Assembly: GCA_964452355.1 (NCBI GenBank)
Contig: CAYVKV010000001.1
Location: 157,660-221,659 of the forward strand
Direction of reading: 5' to 3'
Origin: UBA1450 sp964452355
GTDB taxonomy: Bacteria; Patescibacteriota; Microgenomatia; UBA1406; GWC2-37-13
Length of the DNA: 64,000 bases
The translations under genes were made by a program, and so were the position numbers. The notes below the pieces were generated by a model. That model had not been told where the DNA came from and did not search any database. It saw only the letters and a list, made by a program, of their open reading frames with translations. Shown piece after piece: positions 44,126 to 52,321 of the stretch (the stretch's first letter is position 1; the number at the start of each line of letters is the position of its first letter).

Positions 44126-44643
44126 AGTGGTTTAACAAATTCAAATGTTTTCTCAATGAGTGGAAGAAGATTTTCATTCATTGTTACCGAGATAATGTCT
44201 TGGCTATAAGGATGTTTGCGTGAAAAATGAATAGTAGTTCCTTCGGCATCTTGGCGGTTTTCACCTACAATGGTGAATTGTTGCAGTTGAATTGATTGTG
44301 TTGCTGTTTTTTCCGAAGGGGTAAGAAATGATTCAAGATCATCTCCACACTGTAATGTGAGGTGATTTTCATTATCTGGCGAAATAAGATATGCCTCTGT
44401 GCTTGCGTCTTTCAAGGTGAACGTGTCTGGGTACAAGAACGAAATATTGCAGGTGGCATTGGTATAAAGAATATAGGCAGCATCTTTTTGAGTAGGAATA
44501 GGCTGCTCTCCGGATGGTGTGATGTTCATGAGAAGAGAAAGAGCTTCATCTGCGACGTTTACCGTTTTACCATATTGAACACCGAGAATAAAAATCAACG
44601 TTGCAAGAAGAATAAGGATAAATAGTATCGGTCCCCTTTTCAT
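44122..44643 (-). CDS. Membrane-anchored protein of unknown function
   Basis: 173 residues from the ATG at 44643; TATACT (minus strand, 44651-44656) is 7 nt upstream, favouring it over the ATG at 44649. One N-terminal helix (ILFILILLATLIFILGV) is followed by an external domain with a pair of Cys (NATCNISFLYP and LTLQCGDD). The SFLYPDTF segment resembles PsbP-like domain starts. Coupled to fmt by a 4-bp overlap. Confidence 0.6.
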   Translation of the reverse strand: MKRGPILFILILLATLIFILGVQYGKTVNVADEALSLLMNITPSGEQPIPTQKDAAYILYTNATCNISFLYPDTFTLKDASTEAYLISPDNENHLTLQCGDDLESFLTPSEKTATQSIQLQQFTIVGENRQDAEGTTIHFSRKHPYSQDIISVTMNENLLPLIEKTFEFVKPL

Positions 44644-44703
44644 ATTCATGAGTATAACATGAATAAATACTCAAATTCACACCACACCAAGCATAAACAT
44701 GAC

Positions 44704-44733
44704 TTGACAAATGAATCTGATAAGGTGTATATT
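44704..44733 (+). promoter_or_regulatory. Promoter of the 6S-like RNA
   Basis: TTGACA at 44704-44709, an 18-bp spacer and TATATT at 44728-44733; transcription should begin at about 44739-44741, exactly where the paired 5' arm of the RNA begins. Confidence 0.7.
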
Positions 44734-44738
44734 GAACG

Positions 44739-44917
44739 TAATCCTCCAAATGAAATATCTAAATAATATCTTTTTTGAACACTCAAATTTCTAGGGCCTT
44801 GAGAGGATCAAGGAAAAAGTGTTGTTCGGATAAGCCGAGGCTTATAAGGCGCACCTACCCGTAACGATTAGAAAAAAAGATTTTAGAATGAGTTTCATAC
44901 GGAGGATTATTTTTTTT
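44739..44917 (+). ncRNA. ssrS: 6S-like structured RNA
   Basis: About 180 nt with no reading frame. The ends pair perfectly: TAATCCTCC (44739-44747) with GGAGGATTA (44901-44909), continued by ATGAAA with TTTCAT and by ATCTTTTTT with AAAAAAGAT further in. The middle stays open and carries hairpins CCTTGA-GAGGA-TCAAGG and TAAGCC-GA-GGCTTA. A run of eight T follows the 3' arm. A long rod closed at its ends with a central bubble, of this length and under a strong sigma-70-type promoter, is the design of 6S RNA, which mimics an open promoter and sequesters RNA polymerase. The name is inferred from architecture; another regulatory RNA is possible. Confidence 0.6.
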
Positions 44918-45059
44918 GTAAGCACGCACCTAATTGTTCTCGATTAATCCTGCATGACTTTGGTGAGAGTATCAATCTTTATCAAGCTTAGTTTCGCACA
45001 TGAATGTTCTCAATAGATGTCAATAGATTCTATACGATTTATTTAGAGTTATACAATTT

Positions 45060-45087
45060 TTGCAATTATTGAAAGATTAGGTATAAT
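45060..45087 (+). promoter_or_regulatory. Promoter of rho
   Basis: TTGCAA at 45060-45065, a 16-bp spacer and TATAAT at 45082-45087. The leader of about 68 nt before the rho ATG is long for this chromosome and could hold autoregulatory signals. Bases 44918-45059 hold no gene I can support. Confidence 0.5.
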
Positions 45088-45162
45088 TACATTAGTTCGT
45101 ACCACATTTTTCCCTAAGACCTCCGACTTTTACCAGGATTTATTACAAATTATTTAGTATGT

Positions 45163-46488
45163 ATGCCATCTTCAGATAAGAACGACTCACTAAGTGAGCA
45201 AGATACGTCCTTTGATGTATCTTCAATGTTAGAAACCTATGAGGAAAAACCTATTGAAAAGGTAGGGGATTCCGAACTGCGAGCTCCAAAAACCCCCCCA
45301 GCAGCTCCTGCACCAATGAACAAACTAGAATCTCGCGCTGAAGTTATCAGCCCCAAACTCAAAGAGGATTTGAAATCGAGTTACGAAGCAGAGGGAATTT
45401 TGGATATAACTTATGGTGGTTATGGATTTTTACGACAAAATTACACGGTGAACCCTGATGATGATATTTACGTGTCAACATCACAAATTCGCAGATTTTG
45501 GCTTCGCAAAGGCGATGAGGTGAAAGGTCTTGCGCGGCCTCCAAAAGATGGAGAACGTTTTCATAGCCTTTTATTAATTAAAGAAGTGAACGGACGTACA
45601 ATGACTGAGGAAGAAAGCAGGAAGCGCAATAAATTTGACCAGCTTACTTCACTTCATCCTGAAAAACAAATTATCTTAGAAACAGATAAAGATATTCTTT
45701 CAACACGAATTATTGATTTGGTTGCGCCAATAGGGTTTGGTCAGAGAGCTCTTATCGTTTCTCAGCCGAAAGCGGGAAAGACCACATTCTTAAAAGATAT
45801 TGCTGAGGCAATAGCAATAAATCATCCAGAAGCACATATGATCGCAATATTGATCGGGGAACGACCGGAAGAAGTGACCGAGATAAAACGATCCATAAAA
45901 GGAGAGGTGGCAGCATCTCACTTTGATGAAACGCCAAAACAACAAACGAAAGTCGCAAGTCTTGCGCTTGAAAGAGCTCGACGGCTTGTCGAAATAGGTA
46001 AGGACGTTGTAATACTTTTGGACTCAATCACTCGACTTGCACGAGCGTTCAATTTATCAATAAGTAATTCCGGACGTACATTATCGGGAGGATTTGATCC
46101 CCAAGCCCTATACCCAGCAAAAAAATTCCTTGGAGCAGCTCGAAGCTGTGAAGAAGGTGGGAGTCTTACCATTATTGGTACGGCGCTTGTTGGAACAGAA
46201 TCACGGATGGATGATTTGATTTATGAAGAATTGAAAGGAACAGGAAACATGGAGATTCACCTTGATAGAAAATTTGCGGAGAAACGCATATATCCTGCAG
46301 TAAATATCACCATGTCAGGTACCCGACATGAAGAGCTCTTGTTTGACGAAGAAACGCTGAAACGAGTTACCACTCTTCGTCGAATGATGTCTTTGCGGAC
46401 ACCGGAGGAAAGCTTAATGGCAATGCTTGATAAACTTCCAAAAACGAAAAATAACAAAGAATTTTTGGAACAATTACACAAAGGTTGA
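45163..46488 (+). CDS. rho: Transcription termination factor Rho
   Basis: 441 residues. An acidic, Pro/Ala-rich N-terminal extension (about 1-70) precedes the RNA-binding domain (GYGFLRQNYTVNPDDDIYVS). The ATPase core has SQPKAGKTTFLKDIA (Walker A, about 200-212), VVILLDSITRLARAFN (Walker B), the Q loop in SGGFDPQALYPAKKFLGAAR and the R loop in GTGNMEIHLDR. Hexameric helicase ending transcription. The CsoR-like gene starts 3 bp after its stop, so they share a transcript. Confidence 0.97.
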   Translation: MPSSDKNDSLSEQDTSFDVSSMLETYEEKPIEKVGDSELRAPKTPPAAPAPMNKLESRAEVISPKLKEDLKSSYEAEGILDITYGGYGFLRQNYTVNPDDDIYVSTSQIRRFWLRKGDEVKGLARPPKDGERFHSLLLIKEVNGRTMTEEESRKRNKFDQLTSLHPEKQIILETDKDILSTRIIDLVAPIGFGQRALIVSQPKAGKTTFLKDIAEAIAINHPEAHMIAILIGERPEEVTEIKRSIKGEVAASHFDETPKQQTKVASLALERARRLVEIGKDVVILLDSITRLARAFNLSISNSGRTLSGGFDPQALYPAKKFLGAARSCEEGGSLTIIGTALVGTESRMDDLIYEELKGTGNMEIHLDRKFAEKRIYPAVNITMSGTRHEELLFDEETLKRVTTLRRMMSLRTPEESLMAMLDKLPKTKNNKEFLEQLHKG

Positions 46489-46491
46489 TAT

Positions 46492-46728
46492 ATGACATCC
46501 ACTACACTTGATCGACGAGTAAGTCGCATATTAGGACAACTTCGTGGTATTCAGAAAATGGTTGGAGAAAAACGAAACCAAGTAGAAATACTTCAACAAA
46601 TATCCGCAATAAAAAAAGCCATCAACGGTCTTTCCAAAGAAATAGTACTGCAGTATTTTGAAAAGAAGGTACCAGAAGATAAAAAGAAAGAAGTTGAAAC
46701 GGTAATTCAGCGCATCATAGATTTGTAA
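46492..46728 (+). CDS. CsoR-like DUF156 regulator lacking metal ligands
   Basis: 78 residues, all helical. RRVSRILGQLRGIQKMVGEKR and ILQQISAIKKAINGLSKEI match the CsoR/RcnR family. The copper ligands Cys-His-Cys of CsoR align with Gln, Tyr and Lys here, so it cannot bind metal in the known way. It may respond to another signal or act as a simple DNA-binding protein. It directly follows rho. Confidence 0.75.
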   Translation: MTSTTLDRRVSRILGQLRGIQKMVGEKRNQVEILQQISAIKKAINGLSKEIVLQYFEKKVPEDKKKEVETVIQRIIDL

Positions 46729-46868
46729 TCATATCTTCAATTAATACCGGTTGCAATGGTACCTGTATGATACTATCATAAATTAACTGTTTATTTCAAA
46801 ATACCAAATAGTCATATTCGGTGAATATGGTATAGTGTAGTTTTCAGTTACCAGTAGATTTTAAGATT

Positions 46869-47861
46869 ATGAGCCTTCAAAACATGATTGCAATTATTGG
46901 TGGTGGACCAGCAGGCTTAAGTACTGCAATATATACCGCTCGTGCAGGACTTGCACCAATAGTATTTGCGGGATCTCCTCCCGGTGGTCAGCTCATGCTT
47001 ACTTCAGAGGTTGAAAACTTTCCGGGTTATCAAAAAATCCTTGGATCCGAACTCATCTCAACATTACGGGTACAAGCGAAAGCCTTTGGTACAGAGATAA
47101 TCGATGATAATATTACGTCAGTAGATTTTTCAAATGAACTTAGTTTTACTACTTCAAAAAAGACATTCACCTTTCAATCGATCATCATTGCAACAGGAGC
47201 ACAAGCATTATGGTTAGGTTTGGATTCTGAGACACGACTACGAGGAAAAGGGGTGTCCGCATGTGCCACCTGTGATGGGTTCTTTTTTCGAGATAAGAAA
47301 GTGGCTGTAGTAGGGGGAGGAGACACTGCGATGGAAGAAGCGCAGACATTGACCAAGTTTGCTAAAAAAGTTATCGTACTTCATCGTCGAGATAGCTTCA
47401 GAGCCTCAAGAATTATGCAGGAGCGAGTATTAAATAATCCCAAAATTGAAGTTATGTGGAACACGTCAGTTATGGAAATTCTCGGGGATCAAAAAGTAAC
47501 AGGCATAAAAATTGAAGTTAAGAATTCCGAAACAAACGTTCAAGATTTGGACGTAGATGGTGTTTTTATTGCTATTGGTCATAAACCAGATACTGAGGTA
47601 TTCAAAAGTTCTATTGCAACAGATGAAAAGGGATATATTTTCACGAGTTCCATTGCGGCCGTATCAAAAATCCAAAACCCAAAATCCAATATAAAAATTG
47701 ATATGTTTGATATGAAATACCAAACGATGACTTCTGTTCACGGTGTGTTTGCTGCTGGTGATTGCGTCGACCATACGTATCGCCAAGCGGGAACTGCAGC
47801 TGGAATGGGGATTGCTGCAGCGCTTGACGCAGAAAGATGGCTTGAAAGGGGGGAAAAATGA
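46869..47861 (+). CDS. trxB: Thioredoxin reductase
   Basis: 330 residues. FAD site IIGGGPAGLSTAIYTARAG, redox-active CATCDGFFF, NADPH site VAVVGGGDTAMEEAQTL, and a C-terminal FAD motif GVFAAGDCVDHTYRQ. Reduces thioredoxin with NADPH. No thioredoxin gene is seen in the window. It overlaps gdhA by 4 bp. A TATAGT about 35 nt upstream is the likely -10. Confidence 0.95.
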   Translation: MSLQNMIAIIGGGPAGLSTAIYTARAGLAPIVFAGSPPGGQLMLTSEVENFPGYQKILGSELISTLRVQAKAFGTEIIDDNITSVDFSNELSFTTSKKTFTFQSIIIATGAQALWLGLDSETRLRGKGVSACATCDGFFFRDKKVAVVGGGDTAMEEAQTLTKFAKKVIVLHRRDSFRASRIMQERVLNNPKIEVMWNTSVMEILGDQKVTGIKIEVKNSETNVQDLDVDGVFIAIGHKPDTEVFKSSIATDEKGYIFTSSIAAVSKIQNPKSNIKIDMFDMKYQTMTSVHGVFAAGDCVDHTYRQAGTAAGMGIAAALDAERWLERGEK

Positions 47862-49129
47862 ACAATCCAGGAAAAGAAATGCTTGAGTCGGCACAAAATC
47901 TTATCCAAACTGTTGGAGAAAAAATGGGATATGGTAAAAGTGACATTGACAAACTCATCACGGCAGAGATGATTTATGAGTTTGCACTTCCTATTGATAA
48001 AGATGATGGCAGTTCAGAAATGTTTGTTGGTTATCGGGCACAACACAGTAGTGTACGCGGCCCTTATAAAGGCGGCATTCGTTTCCATCAAGATACCACT
48101 CGTGAAGAAGTTCAAGCCCTTGCAATATTGATGACTATCAAAACCGCCGTCGCAAATATTCCCATGGGGGGAGGAAAAGGCGGGATTTGCGTGAACCCAA
48201 AAAATTTGTCAGAATCAGAGCTCAGACAGTTGAGTAAAAAGTTTGCCGCAAAGCTTGCACATGTAATTGGACAAGATATTGACATTCCGGCGCCTGACGT
48301 CAATACAAATCCAACCATTATGAAATGGATGCTCGAAGAATTTGAGCAAATACATGGTAAAAAAGAACCATCGGCATTTACCGGTAAATCAGTATTGAAT
48401 GGGGGAAGTTTGGGACGGACCGAGGCCACGGGGTATGGTGGCGTTATCGCTTTGCAGGAGTTACTAAAGAGGCTGTATCCCAGTAAGCAGTCAAAAATGA
48501 CAATTGCTATTCAGGGATTTGGGAATGTTGGATATTACTTTGCTGAAGCCGCAGTCGCTGAAGGACATAAAGTAATAGCGGTATCAGACTCAAAAGGTGG
48601 GATCATGGGAAATGACTCAGAGGAGGGATTGGATATTCCCTTGGTTTTAAAATGTAAGAAAAAAATAGGGTCAATCTCCGGCTGTTATTGTACTGGTGGC
48701 GTTTGTGATGGGTCTAAAGGTAAAACAATATCAAATCAAGAACTTCTTGAGCTTCCGGTTGATATTCTCGTTCCTGCAGCTCTTGAGAATGTAATCAACG
48801 AAAAAAACATGATGAATATTAAATCAAAGATTATTGTAGAAATGGCAAACGGTCCAATCACTGAGACTGCTCGACAGTATTTAAGTTCAAAAGGAGTTGT
48901 TATTATCCCGGATGTGCTTGCAAATGCTGGCGGTGTGATAGTGTCATATCTTGAATGGGTACAAGGAAGACAAGGCATATGGTGGTCACAGTCGGATGTA
49001 ATGAATAGACTTACTGACATCATGAGCACGTCATTTGCTGATATTTGGAATCATTCAAAGAGTCAATCGATTGATTTAAAAACAGCTGCTTTTGAAGTTG
49101 CCATTCAGCGTCTTATTTCTGCCATGTAA
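47858..49129 (+). CDS. gdhA: Glutamate dehydrogenase (Glu/Leu/Phe/Val family)
   Basis: 423 residues. Substrate motif GPYKGGIRFHQDTTREEVQAL, catalytic Lys in NIPMGGGKGGI, and the NAD(P) fold at IAIQGFGNVGYYFAEAA. Interconverts glutamate with 2-oxoglutarate and ammonia. A Cys-rich insertion, SGCYCTGGVCDGSKG (about residue 275), is not usual and may bind metal or form disulfides. Translationally coupled to trxB, which suggests joint redox control. Confidence 0.93.
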   Translation: MNNPGKEMLESAQNLIQTVGEKMGYGKSDIDKLITAEMIYEFALPIDKDDGSSEMFVGYRAQHSSVRGPYKGGIRFHQDTTREEVQALAILMTIKTAVANIPMGGGKGGICVNPKNLSESELRQLSKKFAAKLAHVIGQDIDIPAPDVNTNPTIMKWMLEEFEQIHGKKEPSAFTGKSVLNGGSLGRTEATGYGGVIALQELLKRLYPSKQSKMTIAIQGFGNVGYYFAEAAVAEGHKVIAVSDSKGGIMGNDSEEGLDIPLVLKCKKKIGSISGCYCTGGVCDGSKGKTISNQELLELPVDILVPAALENVINEKNMMNIKSKIIVEMANGPITETARQYLSSKGVVIIPDVLANAGGVIVSYLEWVQGRQGIWWSQSDVMNRLTDIMSTSFADIWNHSKSQSIDLKTAAFEVAIQRLISAM

Positions 49130-49191
49130 GCTTCATACAGAATTATTTCAAATCATGTAAAATGAGTTTGTACCATACTATTTGATTTTTT

Positions 49192-50256
49192 ATGAAAGAT
49201 ATATTATTTTTTGTTTTATTTCTCAGAAAATACTCACTTTCAAGAGCGTATTATTATGGACACAAGTTTGAACTCATGAAAGATGTGGTAGTTGCTTTGT
49301 TGGTGGTCAAACGAGGAAAGTACTCAAGTTCATTCCTCAACTCCTCATTCTTTTTGCTTATTGTGACGGTCTTAGTTGCAGGACCTGCGATAGCAGAGAA
49401 TAATCCTTTTGATGATTCAATTGAAAATCCTCCGCGATATTTTCAAAGCACCTCTCTTTCATTTAATCCTTTCGAAAATCCCGTAACGACTATTGTCTCT
49501 GCAAAGCCACGAAGCGGAATTGAAAAATATATTGTTCGCGAGGGGGAAACACTTGCGTCGATCGGTGAACGATTTCAAATATCGGTCGATACAATAAAAT
49601 GGGCGAACGATCTAAAATCAGATATTATCAAGTCGGGACAATCGTTAGATATCCCTCCAGTAACTGGAACGGTGCATGTTGTTGCGGCAGGAGACAATAT
49701 TTATACGATCGCAAAAAAATACCAAGTTGATGCTCAGAATATTGTAAATTTCCCGTTCAACGACTTTTCAGATCCTGATACATTTCAGTTGACTCCAGGT
49801 CAAAATCTGTATGTCCCTAATGGAACTATAGAAGAAAAGAAGCCGCAACAACCCGGCCAACAATTCTATGCAAAAATTCAAGCTGGCGTGCAAGGGACAT
49901 CAAATTTCATTTGGCCATCCTCAGGAAATATCAGCACATATCCAGTTTGGTATCATATGGCTTTAGATATTGCAAATAGAGCAGCTCCACCAATTATAGC
50001 TGCAGATACGGGTACGGTGACGTATACAGGGTGCTTAGGGTATGGGTATGGATGTCATATCATTATTGATCATGCCAATGGATATCAGACATTGTATGCA
50101 CACTTATCCGCTATAGAGGTAAATGCGGGACAAGCAGTGGCAAAAGGGCAACGAATAGGCGTCATGGGTTCGACAGGAAGGTCAACCGGAACACATCTTC
50201 ACTTTGAGGTACGAAGCGGTGGATCGCTCGTTAATCCGCTCAATTTTTTACAGTAA
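49192..50256 (+). CDS. LysM / M23 peptidoglycan endopeptidase
   Basis: 354 residues. An N-terminal membrane segment (SSFFLLIVTVLVAGPAIA, about 50-67) precedes two LysM repeats (YIVREGETLASIGERF and HVVAAGDNIYTIAKKY). An M23 metallopeptidase follows, with HMALDIAN and HLHFEVRSGG as zinc-site motifs. Cuts peptidoglycan cross-links outside the cell during wall growth. The start may instead be the ATG at about 49276. A two-Cys insertion (GCLGYGYGC) lies in the catalytic domain. Confidence 0.92.
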   Translation: MKDILFFVLFLRKYSLSRAYYYGHKFELMKDVVVALLVVKRGKYSSSFLNSSFFLLIVTVLVAGPAIAENNPFDDSIENPPRYFQSTSLSFNPFENPVTTIVSAKPRSGIEKYIVREGETLASIGERFQISVDTIKWANDLKSDIIKSGQSLDIPPVTGTVHVVAAGDNIYTIAKKYQVDAQNIVNFPFNDFSDPDTFQLTPGQNLYVPNGTIEEKKPQQPGQQFYAKIQAGVQGTSNFIWPSSGNISTYPVWYHMALDIANRAAPPIIAADTGTVTYTGCLGYGYGCHIIIDHANGYQTLYAHLSAIEVNAGQAVAKGQRIGVMGSTGRSTGTHLHFEVRSGGSLVNPLNFLQ

Positions 50257-50267
50257 CGAAATAGCTA

Positions 50268-50864
50268 ATGGACTATCAAATTGCGTCAAAGAACGCAATA
50301 TTCACGATTGTGCTTCTTTCACTACTATATATAATTGGAGCATACATTCATCGCAATGTATCGGATAATCAGACGGTTTGTCTTTGTTCAAATGGTCAGC
50401 AAATTACTGCCGTATTTCACCTGAGAGAAGATGTAACTATTCTTATTCCTTCATCGTCTGTAAAAGACACGCTTGACTGTTTGCGGACGGGAATGAGTTT
50501 CAATGATCGGACAATAGAGTATGTGATTGCGTCAGATCCCTCAAATGTTCTTATCAAAGCATTGCAAGATCGATATACGGTCAGTGAAGTACAAAATGAG
50601 TTAGATCTCGCATTTATTAATCCTATGCATTTATCAGGCGATATGATTGAAACAGGAGCGCCAACTTCATCCCCAGCGATATTTTTGAAAGAAATAACAA
50701 ACCCTTTCGAGCTGATTCATTATATAGCACAGAAAAATCCTAAAGTAATGATCGTGCCGGAATTAAATGATGTAATAGCCCGCCTCATAGAGAAAAACGA
50801 ACATGTGCTCAATACAATCATTACTGAGCTTCACGAAGGCGAATATACCACCATTAATCTCTGA
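50268..50864 (+). CDS. Membrane-anchored protein of unknown function
   Basis: 198 residues. One N-terminal helix (AIFTIVLLSLLYIIGAYI), then an external domain with Cys residues in TVCLCSNG and LDCLRTG. The rest is alpha/beta with no motif I recognise. It follows the M23 gene by 11 bp and may work with it. Convergent with the PaaX-like gene, 2 bp apart. Confidence 0.5.
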   Translation: MDYQIASKNAIFTIVLLSLLYIIGAYIHRNVSDNQTVCLCSNGQQITAVFHLREDVTILIPSSSVKDTLDCLRTGMSFNDRTIEYVIASDPSNVLIKALQDRYTVSEVQNELDLAFINPMHLSGDMIETGAPTSSPAIFLKEITNPFELIHYIAQKNPKVMIVPELNDVIARLIEKNEHVLNTIITELHEGEYTTINL

Positions 50865-50866
50865 CT

Positions 50867-51610
50867 TTACTGAAGGAGAATATTTTTTATCTCACGGAAG
50901 AGTGTTATTGCCTCAAAACCAATCCAAGAATCACCAATGAGTTCTTTTGGAAGACCGGGATCGGTTTTGAGAATGGTTATGTAGGATGAAATAACCGCCT
51001 TCATTTTTGACACTTTATCCTTGTCGGTTGATAATTCTTGGTGCCAATTCTTAAAAAGTGATCGATACTCTTTTTCACGATTTGATTTTCCCCAAACCTT
51101 CTCGATTAATTCTTCTCTTGCTCCAAAAACATGATCTGCTTCAAATGCTTGCACATACTGTTGTTCTTCTTTATCTTGGATAAGATCTTTCAAGGAATCG
51201 ATAATCGGATGTGGCGTAAGCCAAAATGATCTATGCCAGGGACCGAGTCCCCAGCTTGCAACCTCTCTGCGAAGTTTGTCTCTGAGTTCTCGCTTTTTTT
51301 CAGGAATTTCATATGAAAGAATTCTCCATTTACCATCCCATTTTTCTTGAGTAAATCTAAATACGGGGAATGTAAGTACAATATCATAAAAACCTTTTGC
51401 CGTAAGTTTATAGGTACCAGGGTCAGAATCAGGAATATGATAGAGAAGATCGTCTTTTGTAAGCTGAGCAAGTGTCGATAAAGTCTTTCTGTTCATTGTC
51501 AAATCAAAAACAGAACAAACAGTAGGGTTAAAAGCTACTTCCTTAAATGAGTCATCTGACATGAGGAGCAAGGTCATTAATATTTTCGTTCGTCTATCTT
51601 TGATTCCCAT
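50867..51610 (-). CDS. PaaX-like transcriptional regulator
   Basis: 247 residues. An N-terminal winged helix (about 5-75) is followed by WDGKWRILSYEIPEKKRELRDK, the PaaX central domain with a ferredoxin-like, Cas2-related fold, and a C-terminal helical part. PaaX-type proteins repress catabolic operons in many bacteria; CPR members have unknown roles. A strong promoter with TTGACA lies just upstream. Confidence 0.78.
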   Translation of the reverse strand: MGIKDRRTKILMTLLLMSDDSFKEVAFNPTVCSVFDLTMNRKTLSTLAQLTKDDLLYHIPDSDPGTYKLTAKGFYDIVLTFPVFRFTQEKWDGKWRILSYEIPEKKRELRDKLRREVASWGLGPWHRSFWLTPHPIIDSLKDLIQDKEEQQYVQAFEADHVFGAREELIEKVWGKSNREKEYRSLFKNWHQELSTDKDKVSKMKAVISSYITILKTDPGLPKELIGDSWIGFEAITLFREIKNILLQ

Positions 51611-52321
51611 GGTTACAAACTATCAGAAAAAATAACGCTTGTCAATAGTTGGTATATATAGACCTTTAGAACAGTATTAAAAAAATTCATATCAGCATCA
51701 ACCAGCGCTAAGTGCTAAAAAAGAAATGATAATAAACAGAACATATAGAAAGGGCAAAGAATTATTTTCTACTTAAGTTGCTTCAGACGTACAAAATTGA
51801 TAGAAAAATCAAAAACAAAAAAGTGCTTCAAAAATATACAAACAGCGCAGATATGATCAATAGAGGACGTAAATAATTTTATAAGATAATTTTATATAAA
51901 GCTATTGATATTTAATAAAACTCAATTTAAACTTTAACAAAGCCTTAAATATAAATGCGGTAATAAAAATCAAAAGAAGTAACGTAAAATATAGGATATT
52001 TATTAATAGAAGAATGACTCATTGTGCTGAACTTAACTGATATTTTTAGCATGCAATATAACGGATGTTAAATGCTCGTCAGAGTATAATATTAGCTTTA
52101 TGGCTCTAAAACAACTTAAAAAAATTAATTCAAAATCTGGATTAATCTATATTTCTGAATATTATTCTACTATGGATATTTATCTTATTATAGTAGGCTA
52201 AACTAAATAATATACGGCAGGGTTATAAATAGATATAGGGCTTTAAGAAAGTCTAAAATATTAAAATAATTTGAAGGATCATCGCTTTATTTTATCTGAA
52301 TTATCTATTACAATCTACTGT
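51611..52321. other. AT-rich intergenic region
   Basis: About 710 bp with very low GC and no convincing gene on either strand. Apart from the PaaX-like gene's promoter at its left end and a TACAAT just before the gene at 52322, I see no clear structure; TTATTATAGTAGG-type A/T runs are common. Confidence 0.6.
51617..51645 (-). promoter_or_regulatory. Promoter of PaaX-like gene
   Basis: On the minus strand, TTGACA (51640-51645), a 17-bp spacer and TAGTTT (51617-51622), ending 6 nt before the ATG; the message should be leaderless. Confidence 0.65.

Noticed and set aside
50867..51610. Cas2-like nuclease
   Set aside because: The ferredoxin-like part sits in a PaaX-type layout with a winged helix, and no cas genes or arrays are present.
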